The notes below the pieces were generated by a model. That model ran no database searches and had not been told where the DNA came from. It saw only the letters and a list, made by a program, of their open reading frames with translations. Made by a program: the position numbers and the translations under genes. This document shows positions 56,745-64,000 of a stretch of DNA of 64,000 bases, one piece after another. Every line of letters starts with the position of its first letter. Position 1 is the stretch's first letter. The DNA comes from Rosenbergiella epipactidis (lineage in GTDB: Bacteria > Pseudomonadota > Gammaproteobacteria > Enterobacterales > Enterobacteriaceae), in NCBI RefSeq assembly GCF_018494055.1, contig NZ_JABBFQ010000008.1:1-64000 (forward strand). The letters are read 5' to 3'.

Positions 56745-58726
56745 TATTTCACACCTGCTTTGCTAAGTTCTTCAAAGTGTTTGTTCTCAATCTGTTCGAT
56801 TTCTTTAACGGTAACGTAGTAATCCACGTCTTCGTCAAAGCTCTTGATGATCCAGCTCGCCAAGATTCCAACAAAAGAGACAACCGCCAACCACCAGATG
56901 TACCAGATCATTGCGAAACCGAAGATAGTTGCGAAGGCAGCGATAACGACTGCAGCACCACTATTTTTTGGCATATGAATTTCTTCATAATGCGCGGGTT
57001 TCTTATAGGCTTCACCTTTTTGCTTCATTTCCCAGAAAGAGTCACGCTCATTGATTTCTGGAATTACCGCAAAGTTGTAGAACGGAGGTGGAGAAGAGGT
57101 TGCCCACTCAAGAGAACGACCACCCCATGGATCCCCAGTCAGGTCACGATTCAGTTCACGGTCACGGATAGAGACATAGAACATAATCAGCTGGCAAAGG
57201 ATACCCAGTGCGATCAGGCCTGCACCACAAGCTGCAACAACTAACAGCGGGTGGAATTGTGGATCGATGTTTTGACTTAAACGACGGGTCATCCCCATGA
57301 AGCCTAATGCGTACAGCGGCATAAAGGCAACGAAGAAGCCGATGATCCAGAACCAGAAAGAGCGTTTGCCCCATTTCTCGTCAAGCTTGAAGCCGAAGGC
57401 TTTCGGGAACCAGTAGGTCACACCCGCCATACAACCGAAGACAACACCACCGATAATAACGTTATGGAAGTGCGCAATCAGGAACAGGCTGTTGTGTAAT
57501 ACGAAGTCAGCACCAGGAACCGCTAACAGAACACCCGTCATACCGCCGACCGAGAAGGTCACGATAAAGCCGATGGTCCATAACATAGGCGCAGACATTT
57601 CGATACGACCTTGATACAGCGTAAACAACCAGTTGAAGATCTTAACCCCTGTTGGGATTGCGATAATCATTGTCATGATACCGAAGAAGGCATTGACGTT
57701 GGCACCGGATCCCATAGTGAAGAAGTGGTGTAACCAAACGATAAATGACAGAACGGTGATCGCAACTGTTGCCCACACCATTGAGGTGTAACCAAACATG
57801 CGTTTTTTAGCGAATGTTGCAGTAACTTCAGAGAAGACACCGAACACAGGAAGCACAAGGATATAAACTTCTGGATGTCCCCAAACCCAAATTAGGTTCA
57901 CGTACATCATCATGTTACCGCCCATTTCATTAGTAAAGAAATGGAAGCCAAGGTAACGATCCAAAGTCAGCAGTGCTAAGGTTACCGTCAGTACTGGGAA
58001 CGCAGCGATAATCAGGACGTTAGTACACAGCGCGGTCCAGGTAAAGATTGGCATTTTGAACATAGTCATGCCTGGGGCACGCATTTTCAAAATAGTGACG
58101 AAGAAGTTAATCCCGGTCAGTGTTGTACCAATACCTGATAGTTGTAGACTCCAAATCCAGTAGTCAACCCCTACGCCTGGGCTGTATTCAGCACCCGACA
58201 GAGGAGGGTAGGCCAGCCAACCGGTTTGCGCGAATTCGCCCACACCCAGAGACAGGTTTACCAAGATGACACCGATAGCCGTAAACCAGAAGCTTAAGTT
58301 GTTCAGGAATGGGAAGGCAACGTCACGGGCACCGATTTGTAACGGGACAGCGATGTTCATCAAACCAACAACGAAAGGCATCGCTACGAAGAAAATCATA
58401 ATCACGCCGTGCGCGGTAAAGATTTGATCGTAGTGGTGCGGCGGAAGGAAGCCAGCTTCACCCGCAGAGGCAAGAACCTGTTGGCTCCGCATCATGATGG
58501 CATCGGCAAAACCACGGAGCAACATCACGAAAGCCATGATGCAGTACATGATACCGAGTTTTTTGTGGTCAATAGAGGTAAACCACTCTGTCCACAGATA
58601 CTTCCACTTACCGTAGTAAGTGATGGCGGCAACGAGTGCCAGACCAATAAGGATAATAGCGGAGATGGTCACCATGACGATTGGTACGTCTAGGGGAACC
58701 GCCGCTAATGTTAATTTTCCTAACAT
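56744..58726 (-). CDS. cyoB: Cytochrome o ubiquinol oxidase subunit I
   Basis: Catalytic heme-copper oxidase subunit holding low-spin heme b, heme o3 and CuB. Ligand motifs are seen in [42 protein letters not shown] and [13 protein letters not shown]. 660 residues, about 15 membrane segments, against 663 in E. coli. It pumps protons while reducing oxygen with ubiquinol electrons. Confidence 0.98.
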   Translation of the reverse strand: MLGKLTLAAVPLDVPIVMVTISAIILIGLALVAAITYYGKWKYLWTEWFTSIDHKKLGIMYCIMAFVMLLRGFADAIMMRSQQVLASAGEAGFLPPHHYDQIFTAHGVIMIFFVAMPFVVGLMNIAVPLQIGARDVAFPFLNNLSFWFTAIGVILVNLSLGVGEFAQTGWLAYPPLSGAEYSPGVGVDYWIWSLQLSGIGTTLTGINFFVTILKMRAPGMTMFKMPIFTWTALCTNVLIIAAFPVLTVTLALLTLDRYLGFHFFTNEMGGNMMMYVNLIWVWGHPEVYILVLPVFGVFSEVTATFAKKRMFGYTSMVWATVAITVLSFIVWLHHFFTMGSGANVNAFFGIMTMIIAIPTGVKIFNWLFTLYQGRIEMSAPMLWTIGFIVTFSVGGMTGVLLAVPGADFVLHNSLFLIAHFHNVIIGGVVFGCMAGVTYWFPKAFGFKLDEKWGKRSFWFWIIGFFVAFMPLYALGFMGMTRRLSQNIDPQFHPLLVVAACGAGLIALGILCQLIMFYVSIRDRELNRDLTGDPWGGRSLEWATSSPPPFYNFAVIPEINERDSFWEMKQKGEAYKKPAHYEEIHMPKNSGAAVVIAAFATIFGFAMIWYIWWLAVVSFVGILASWIIKSFDEDVDYYVTVKEIEQIENKHFEELSKAGVK

Positions 58727-58728
58727 GA

Positions 58729-59655
58729 TTATTCCTCTGCTCCGGCTGAAGCGGTGTGATTCATGTCCATACCAGCGTGAGCAGGCATGTTCATTTTTCC
58801 GTGGCTAGACATAAACTTGTCAACAACTTGTGTAAACAGTTCAGGGTTAGCATTTGAGAAATATTCTACTGGATTGTTTTCGCTTGGCGCAGCCAACTTC
58901 TCAAACTGATCCATGGTAGTCAGTGTATTAGGTGCAGTCTTGACCTTGTCTACCCACTGCTGGAATTCAGCATTAGTGTTGGTGGCAATGGCTTTAAACT
59001 TCATACCAGAGAACCCGCGACCACTGTAGTTAGACGAAATACCATCAAAAATCCCTGCTTCGTTGGCAATCAGGTTCAATTGCGTTCTCATTCCAGCCAT
59101 CGCATAGATTTGGCTTCCCAGAGTAGGGATAAAGAACGAGTTCATCACAGAGTTAGAGGTGATATTGAAATGCACCGGAGTGTTAGCTGGGAAAGCGATC
59201 TCATTAACTGTTGCAATACCTTGCTCAGGGTAAATAAACAGCCATTTCCAGTCTAAAGCAACGACATCAATTTCGACAGGTTTTACATCAGAAACGAGAG
59301 GTTTGCTAGGTTCTAGAGAGTGAGTACTTTTCCAAGTCAGCACGCTTAAGAAGACAATAATTAGGATAGGAACTGTCCAAACTACTGCTTCCACTTTATT
59401 AGAGTGTGACCAGTTAGGTGAGTATTTAGCATTTGTATTCGATGCCCGATACTTCCAGGCGAATGCAATTGCCATGAAGACTGCTGGAATGACGACAATC
59501 AACATCAAGCCGAAGGCTGTCAGTATTAGTGAACGTTGCTCCAGTGCAATCTGACCTTTAGGATTTAAAAGTGCACTATCACAACCACTCATGAGCAGAG
59601 TGGCTGAAATTAATGACAAAATCCCCAAACTATTTTTGTATTTCTTGAGTCTCAT
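58729..59655 (-). CDS. cyoA: Cytochrome o ubiquinol oxidase subunit II
   Basis: Lipoprotein subunit II of the bo3 oxidase. The signal peptide ends LLMSGC (Cys25), then two membrane helices, then the periplasmic cupredoxin-like domain with [20 protein letters not shown] and [16 protein letters not shown]; the copper ligands of true cytochrome c oxidases are absent, normal for a quinol oxidase. 308 residues against 315 in E. coli. First gene of cyoABCDE. Confidence 0.97.
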   Translation of the reverse strand: MRLKKYKNSLGILSLISATLLMSGCDSALLNPKGQIALEQRSLILTAFGLMLIVVIPAVFMAIAFAWKYRASNTNAKYSPNWSHSNKVEAVVWTVPILIIVFLSVLTWKSTHSLEPSKPLVSDVKPVEIDVVALDWKWLFIYPEQGIATVNEIAFPANTPVHFNITSNSVMNSFFIPTLGSQIYAMAGMRTQLNLIANEAGIFDGISSNYSGRGFSGMKFKAIATNTNAEFQQWVDKVKTAPNTLTTMDQFEKLAAPSENNPVEYFSNANPELFTQVVDKFMSSHGKMNMPAHAGMDMNHTASAGAEE

Positions 59656-60047
59656 TTAACGACCTCAATGACAAAGGGCTGTATTGTCGTTTAAGTGTAT
59701 CTGTATTTTACGGTAACGTTGGAGTAGTGTAAACCTGCTTGAGGTTCTGTCAGTAAAGTGTAGATGGTTATTTGAGACATTTAACAAATTTTATTCACGC
59801 AATGAAATTATCAACACCATCAATTAGTTGGCTTTAATATAACAAAAGCCTATTGATCTATGACTCACCTATTTGTTTCGAGCTATAACCACGAACTCTG
59901 TGCATCATTTATTTAACATAAAAGACCATATATCGTATCATTTATTCATATTCTATTATCTCAATGGTCGCCGACCTGCGGCGAAACCTTGAATTAATAA
60001 TTAGTTCGATAAATTGAATTTTTCCTAATAATAAAAAAAATAGCATT
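59656..60047. other. 392-bp gap between ampG and cyoA
   Basis: Contains the cyo promoter near cyoA, the ampG terminator at its far end and, at 59968-59984, a small G+C-rich inverted repeat TCGCCG/CGGCGA in otherwise A+T-rich DNA. This is where ArcA, FNR or iron regulators would bind upstream of cyo, but I cannot point to a convincing operator. No ORF or RNA gene is supported. Confidence 0.5.
59726..59753 (-). promoter_or_regulatory. Likely cyo operon promoter
   Basis: On the minus strand CTGACA (59753-59748), 16-nt spacer, TACACT (59731-59726). Transcription would begin near 59719, about 65 nt before the cyoA start. Confidence 0.5.
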
Positions 60048-60054
60048 TTATGCT
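60033..60054 (-). terminator. Intrinsic terminator overlapping the ampG stop
   Basis: On the minus strand AGCAT-AAA-ATGCT is followed by ATTTTTTTT. The short stem includes the last codons of ampG, so termination is probable but the stem is weak. Confidence 0.6.
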
Positions 60055-61520
60055 GCTTTTTCCCTCGAAAGGATATCCAGCATCACCCCTACCACGGTGG
60101 CGAGAGCCGCGACGAGTAAGCCATAACGAATGAGTGGCTGTGTGAGGGCGAGCGCCACGGTATCGAATAAGTAGGTGATCAACATCATAAACAACCCTAG
60201 CGTTGCCATCAGTGCTCCCAGTAAAAACCCTTTGGTAGTCAGCGAGTAGGCGAAAGCGTAGTGGCGTCGGGGCGCAAAATCAGTCGTATCAGCCAATCCA
60301 AGCAGAGACGTTTTCGCAGCACGAAGCAGTAGAAGGCCCGGTAATGACGCGATGACCGTAAAGGCATAAAATCCTGACCAGTGCCAAGACTCAACCAGCC
60401 AGCCAGCAATAGGCCCAACATAAACGCGGCCCATCGCACTGAGGGCAGAGAGTAGGGCGAATTGTGTGGCAGAAAAACGGCGGTTACAGAGCGACATTAA
60501 TAATGCGACAGCCGCTGCGGTCCCCATCCCGCCACATAAATTCTCGATGAAAACGGCACTCCCCATCGACCATAAATGGCTAGGGATCACGGTCAGCACC
60601 CAATAAGCCAAATTACTGAGTGCTTGTGCAATCCCGAAAATCATCAACGCTCGGTATAAGCTCCACTTTCGCATGAGCGCGCCACCATATAAGGCGCCGA
60701 TGATGGTCGCGACCAGGCCAAGGGATTTGTTTACCAGCCCAACATCACCGGCACTGAATCCAAGACCCCTAATCAGAAAAGAGGTACTGAGCGCCCCCGC
60801 AAAGGCATCACCTAATTTGTAGAAAATGATGAGGGTAATCATTAGCCAAGTATTACTGCGCGTGAAAAAGTCTTTGAGCGGATCGACGACCGCATGGCGT
60901 AAGGATAACGGTGGGGCGACAGATTGTTCCGGCTCCTTGGCAAGCAGCGTTCCAATCAGGCCAAGCAGCATCAGCCCTGCCATCAGGAAATAGATATTAT
61001 GCCAACCGAGATAGCGGTCAGCCAACCAGAGCGCCACTCCGCCGGACACTAACATGGCGAGGCGATAACCGAGAACCGTCAAGGCTGCCCCGTTACCGCG
61101 TTCTTCTGCAGAGAGTACATCGGTTTTCCATGCATCAAACACAATATCTTGTGACGCAGAACAAAATGCGACCGCGACGGCAAAGATAGCCAGTAGCAGT
61201 AATCCCGAATTCGGGTTAACGGTACCCATTAGGGCAATTAATAGGATAAGTAAAAGTTGGCAAACGGCTAACCAACCACGTCGCCGCCCGGTAAACGGCA
61301 GCGAGTAACGATCCATCATCGGGGCCCAAAGGAATTTGAAGACGTAGGCTTGGCCAACCATGGAAAAGAAACCAATGGTTTTCAGGTCGATATTCTCAAC
61401 CGTCATCCATGCTTGCAGGGTGCCTGACGTCAGCGCTAAGGGAAGCCCTGATGAGAATCCTAAGAGTAACAGGACCCATGTCGTACGAGAGAATGTGATG
61501 AATCGTAAAGGTGAGGTCAT
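60048..61520 (-). CDS. ampG: Muropeptide permease AmpG
   Basis: Inner membrane MFS carrier that imports GlcNAc-anhydromuropeptides for peptidoglycan recycling and so affects ampC beta-lactamase induction. GFSSGLPLALTSGTLQAWM, ENIDLKTIGFFSMVGQAYVF and FCSASQDIVFDAWKTDVL are nearly identical to E. coli. 14 membrane segments. The ATG at 61520 gives 490 residues against 491; an ATG 15 nt earlier is possible, neither has a clear ribosome site. It follows yajG by 42 nt, as in E. coli. Confidence 0.95.
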   Translation of the reverse strand: MTSPLRFITFSRTTWVLLLLGFSSGLPLALTSGTLQAWMTVENIDLKTIGFFSMVGQAYVFKFLWAPMMDRYSLPFTGRRRGWLAVCQLLLILLIALMGTVNPNSGLLLLAIFAVAVAFCSASQDIVFDAWKTDVLSAEERGNGAALTVLGYRLAMLVSGGVALWLADRYLGWHNIYFLMAGLMLLGLIGTLLAKEPEQSVAPPLSLRHAVVDPLKDFFTRSNTWLMITLIIFYKLGDAFAGALSTSFLIRGLGFSAGDVGLVNKSLGLVATIIGALYGGALMRKWSLYRALMIFGIAQALSNLAYWVLTVIPSHLWSMGSAVFIENLCGGMGTAAAVALLMSLCNRRFSATQFALLSALSAMGRVYVGPIAGWLVESWHWSGFYAFTVIASLPGLLLLRAAKTSLLGLADTTDFAPRRHYAFAYSLTTKGFLLGALMATLGLFMMLITYLFDTVALALTQPLIRYGLLVAALATVVGVMLDILSREKAA

Positions 61521-61562
61521 GATGAATGGCTGCATGAAGAAAACATACAGCCATACTATCAG

Positions 61563-62147
61563 TTAGTGAGCGTTTTGTTTAATAAACTCGTGGATCGAGG
61601 TGTCATCGGCCATATCGCTAATCACATCGGTTAATGCGCTGTTCACAGCGGAAGTGATTTTAGCGTTGGTCGCGGTGAATGGCCCTTGAATGCTGTTACT
61701 TTGACGATAGGTTTTCACCTGCTTATTACCATTTTTTGCGGTAGCAATAATAGAAATGTCAGCTTGGGTTGTAATGCTGTAACGCACGTTACCCTGAGTC
61801 ACATCGGCATAAAGCTTATTCACAATGATCTGCAGATCGACTGCTCCAGACGGGCCGACCATGTATCCGCGTGCTGTCATCTGCTTTTCTAACACTTCTT
61901 GAAGCAGGAAACGCAGGTCGCGTGACGGCGTCAAGGTGACTAATTGACCGTCTCGATTCACTTTTGCCAGTGCTTGGTCGGTACGCTGGTCGGCACCATT
62001 AATACTGATAGTGACCCCCATCAAGCTTGGATCTTGCTGAGGTAGGCGAATTTGGGGAGTTACATCAATGGTGTTGCTTGGCGCTGCGCAACCTGCCAAG
62101 AGAAATAAGGCTAGCAACGGGAAACCAAACTTTTTCAAAAGAGCCAT
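61563..62147 (-). CDS. yajG: YajG family lipoprotein
   Basis: A 194-residue lipoprotein with the lipobox LLAGC (Cys19) and a single YajG domain: INGADQRTDQALAKVNRDGQ, SRDLRFLLQEVLEKQMTARGY and the ending DVISDMADDTSIHEFIKQNAH. E. coli YajG has 192 residues. Function not established; it is cotranscribed with ampG and faces bolA divergently. Confidence 0.95.
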   Translation of the reverse strand: MALLKKFGFPLLALFLLAGCAAPSNTIDVTPQIRLPQQDPSLMGVTISINGADQRTDQALAKVNRDGQLVTLTPSRDLRFLLQEVLEKQMTARGYMVGPSGAVDLQIIVNKLYADVTQGNVRYSITTQADISIIATAKNGNKQVKTYRQSNSIQGPFTATNAKITSAVNSALTDVISDMADDTSIHEFIKQNAH

Positions 62148-62304
62148 GAATTTGCCACTCGATAGTTCATAAAGGAATTAAACCGCTTGTGCGGAACCGT
62201 CACTAAAATAGCACGTTTTTTTTTCGCAAAAGTAGTATGTAACAAGAAATAAACGCTACAATTTATTTAAGGTCATTGGATGCCTTATTAGCGAGGGACT
62301 TATT

Positions 62305-62619
62305 ATGATACGTCAGACGATTGAAGAAAAATTAATTCAGGCTTTTTCACCTTCTCACCTTGATGTGCAGAATGAGAGTTATCGCCACAATGTGCCAGCA
62401 GGTGCGGAAAGTCATTTCAAAGTGATTATCGTGTCTGAACAATTCACCGATCAACGCTTTCTCGCGCGTCACCGCTCTATTTACAGCATTTTAGGCGCTG
62501 AGCTATCGGGTGGCGTTCATGCTTTAGCGCTACACACTTATACGCCGAAAGAGTGGGCGGGATTACAAGACACAGTATTGTCTTCACCGGACTGCCGTGG
62601 CGCAGGAATGATCGCTTAA
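62305..62619 (+). CDS. bolA: DNA-binding transcriptional regulator BolA
   Basis: Stationary-phase morphogene; BolA also pairs with the monothiol glutaredoxin Grx4 to hold an iron-sulfur cluster. The class II KH-like fold appears as [39 protein letters not shown], and the cluster-ligand His is in [13 protein letters not shown]. 104 residues against 105 in E. coli. A GCTACAAT element at 62255-62262 may be the -10 region. Confidence 0.96.
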   Translation: MIRQTIEEKLIQAFSPSHLDVQNESYRHNVPAGAESHFKVIIVSEQFTDQRFLARHRSIYSILGAELSGGVHALALHTYTPKEWAGLQDTVLSSPDCRGAGMIA

Positions 62620-62718
62620 AAAGAAGACAGTTTGAATAATTATTTTCTGATTTGTCTCAAAATGTCCCCTTAATGGATAAAATTTTCGCAGAATCTCCCC
62701 TCGAAACCCTGCCAAATC

Positions 62719-62747
62719 TCGACTCATATCGTTGATGCCGCTATAAT
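62719..62747 (+). promoter_or_regulatory. Likely tig promoter
   Basis: TCGACT (62719-62724), 17-nt spacer, and a consensus TATAAT (62742-62747). It leaves a leader of about 145 nt before tig. Confidence 0.6.
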
Positions 62748-62897
62748 GCGGCGTCTATTTTTCCAGAATGTCTTCGTGACGCTTCTGGTAACAGGGATGT
62801 TGTGCAAACCGTATCAACATATTCTGTTGTCGAACAGTGAGTCGTCTTGCTGTTCTCTATGAAGCCAATCGAGCACGTGATTTTTTGAGGTAACAAG

Positions 62898-64000
62898 ATG
62901 CAAGTTTCAGTTGAAACAACTCAGGGCCTAGGCCGTCGCATTACCATGACTATCCCTGCCGACAACATCGAAGGTGCGGTGAAGAAAGAACTGGTTGATA
63001 TCGCTAAAAAAGCGCGTATTGATGGTTTCCGTAAAGGCAAAGTGCCAATGACCATCATCGAAAAGCGTTACGGTGCTTCTGCTCGTCAGGATGTTCTGGG
63101 CGAACTTATGTCTCGTCATTTTATCGATGCGATCATTAAAGAGAAGATTAATCCAGCGGGCGCACCAAACTACGTTCCAGGTGAATACAAGTTAGGTGAA
63201 GATTTCACTTACTCAGTAGAATTCGAAGTTTACCCAGAAGTTGAATTAAAAGGGTTAGAGAACATCGAAATTGAGAAGCCTGTAGTCGATGTCAACGATG
63301 AAGACGTTGATGCCATGCTAGACACTCTGCGTAAGCAACAAGCAGATTGGAAAGAAACTGATAAAGCGGCGACTGCTGAAGATCGCGTAACCATCGATTT
63401 CTCTGGTTCCGTTGACGGTGAAGAGTTCGAAGGTGGCAAATCTTCTGACTTCGTTCTGGCGATGGGTCAAGGTCGTATGATCCCAGGCTTCGAAGAAGGC
63501 GTAGTCGGTCACAAAGCAGGTGAAGAATTTACTATCGATGTTAAATTCCCTGAAGAGTACCACGCTGAAACCCTGAAAGGGAAAGACGCTAAGTTCGATA
63601 TCGTTCTGAAGAAAGTTGAAGAGCGTGAACTGCCAGAATTAACTGAAGAGTTCGTTAAGCGTTTCGGCGTTGCAGACGGTTCTGTTGATGGCCTGCGTGC
63701 AGAAATCAGCAAAAATATGCAACGTGAGCTGAAAGGCGCAGTGCGTAACCGCATTAAGACCCAAGCTATCGACGGTCTACTGGCGCAAAACGAGATTGAC
63801 GTTCCTGCTGCACTGATTGACGGTGAGATCGACGTTTTACGTCGTCAAGCAGCTCAACGCTTTGGTGGTAACGAGCAACAAGCGTTAGAACTGCCACGCG
63901 AGCTGTTTGAAGAGCAAGCGAAACGTCGCGTTATGGTTGGATTACTGTTAGGTGAAGTGATCAACACTAACGAGCTGAAAGCTGACGAAGAACGTGTTAA
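62898..64000 (+). CDS. tig: Trigger factor, N-terminal part (cut by window end)
   Basis: Ribosome-bound chaperone that meets nascent chains at the exit tunnel. The ribosome-binding domain has GFRKGKVPM near residue 44 (signature FRK), the PPIase domain spans about 150-245 ([32 protein letters not shown]), and the C-terminal arms continue to the edge. 367 full codons are present, of about 432 in E. coli. The start has TGAGGTAACAAG upstream. It follows bolA, the E. coli order. Confidence 0.97.
   Translation, partial: MQVSVETTQGLGRRITMTIPADNIEGAVKKELVDIAKKARIDGFRKGKVPMTIIEKRYGASARQDVLGELMSRHFIDAIIKEKINPAGAPNYVPGEYKLGEDFTYSVEFEVYPEVELKGLENIEIEKPVVDVNDEDVDAMLDTLRKQQADWKETDKAATAEDRVTIDFSGSVDGEEFEGGKSSDFVLAMGQGRMIPGFEEGVVGHKAGEEFTIDVKFPEEYHAETLKGKDAKFDIVLKKVEERELPELTEEFVKRFGVADGSVDGLRAEISKNMQRELKGAVRNRIKTQAIDGLLAQNEIDVPAALIDGEIDVLRRQAAQRFGGNEQQALELPRELFEEQAKRRVMVGLLLGEVINTNELKADEERV

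Overview
The window is chromosomal DNA of a gamma-proteobacterium of the order Enterobacterales. Nearly every housekeeping gene is a close relative of an Escherichia coli gene and many sit in E. coli order, but the order is broken in ways that exclude Escherichia or Salmonella. A nectar- or plant-associated lineage such as Erwiniaceae is my best guess; the genus cannot be fixed from sequence alone. Two blocks that are far apart in E. coli are joined here: argtRNA-gshA-micA-luxS and yfjD-ypjD-ffh-rpsP-rimM-trmD-rplS (about 58-60 min in E. coli), then psiF-proC-yaiI-aroL-ppnP-rdgC-sbcCD-phoBR-brnQ-proY-nrdR-ribD-ribH-nusB-thiL-dxs-ispA-xseB-thiI-yajL-panE-yajQ-yajR-cyoEDCBA-ampG-yajG-bolA-tig (about 8-10 min).

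Layout. 1-2616: two identical tRNA-Arg genes, gshA, the sRNA gene micA on the minus strand with a sigma-E type promoter, and luxS. 2815-14520: an accessory island. It holds two large exported multi-domain proteins with adhesin-like folds, a 1391-residue RHS/YD-repeat protein with an N-terminal signal peptide and a C-terminal toxin-like tip, its DUF4279 immunity candidate, a free-standing 48-residue homologue of the toxin tip with a second DUF4279 gene, and a decayed RHS tip with a third, unrelated immunity candidate. This is the most novel part of the window. 14747-22755: DUF2171 protein, GH15 glycosidase, CorB-like transporter yfjD, ypjD, ffh and the trmD operon. 22983-27418: a pocket of metabolic and small envelope genes (gamma-family PLP enzyme, adhP with a perfect FNR box, osmC, several small lipoproteins including an I78 inhibitor-like protein). 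27522-37003: psiF, proC, yaiI, a DUF2076 protein, aroL, ppnP, rdgC and the sbcDC nuclease. 37190-42775: phoBR behind a Pho box, brnQ, proY, kbp. 42951-46543: nrdR, riboflavin genes, nusB, thiL. 46572-49598: dxs-ispA-xseB (isoprenoid precursor operon). 49815-54774: thiI, a yajL homologue that has lost its catalytic cysteine, panE, yajQ, yajR. 54902-59655: the cytochrome bo3 operon. 60048-64000: ampG, yajG, bolA and the start of tig, cut by the window edge.

How the parts work together: most of the window is core physiology (protein targeting and translation, phosphate sensing, DNA end processing, riboflavin, thiamine and isoprenoid synthesis, aerobic respiration). The island is different. It looks like an exported, tip-swapping antibacterial toxin locus that keeps immunity genes for former tips. 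No insertion sequence, prophage or CRISPR array was seen.
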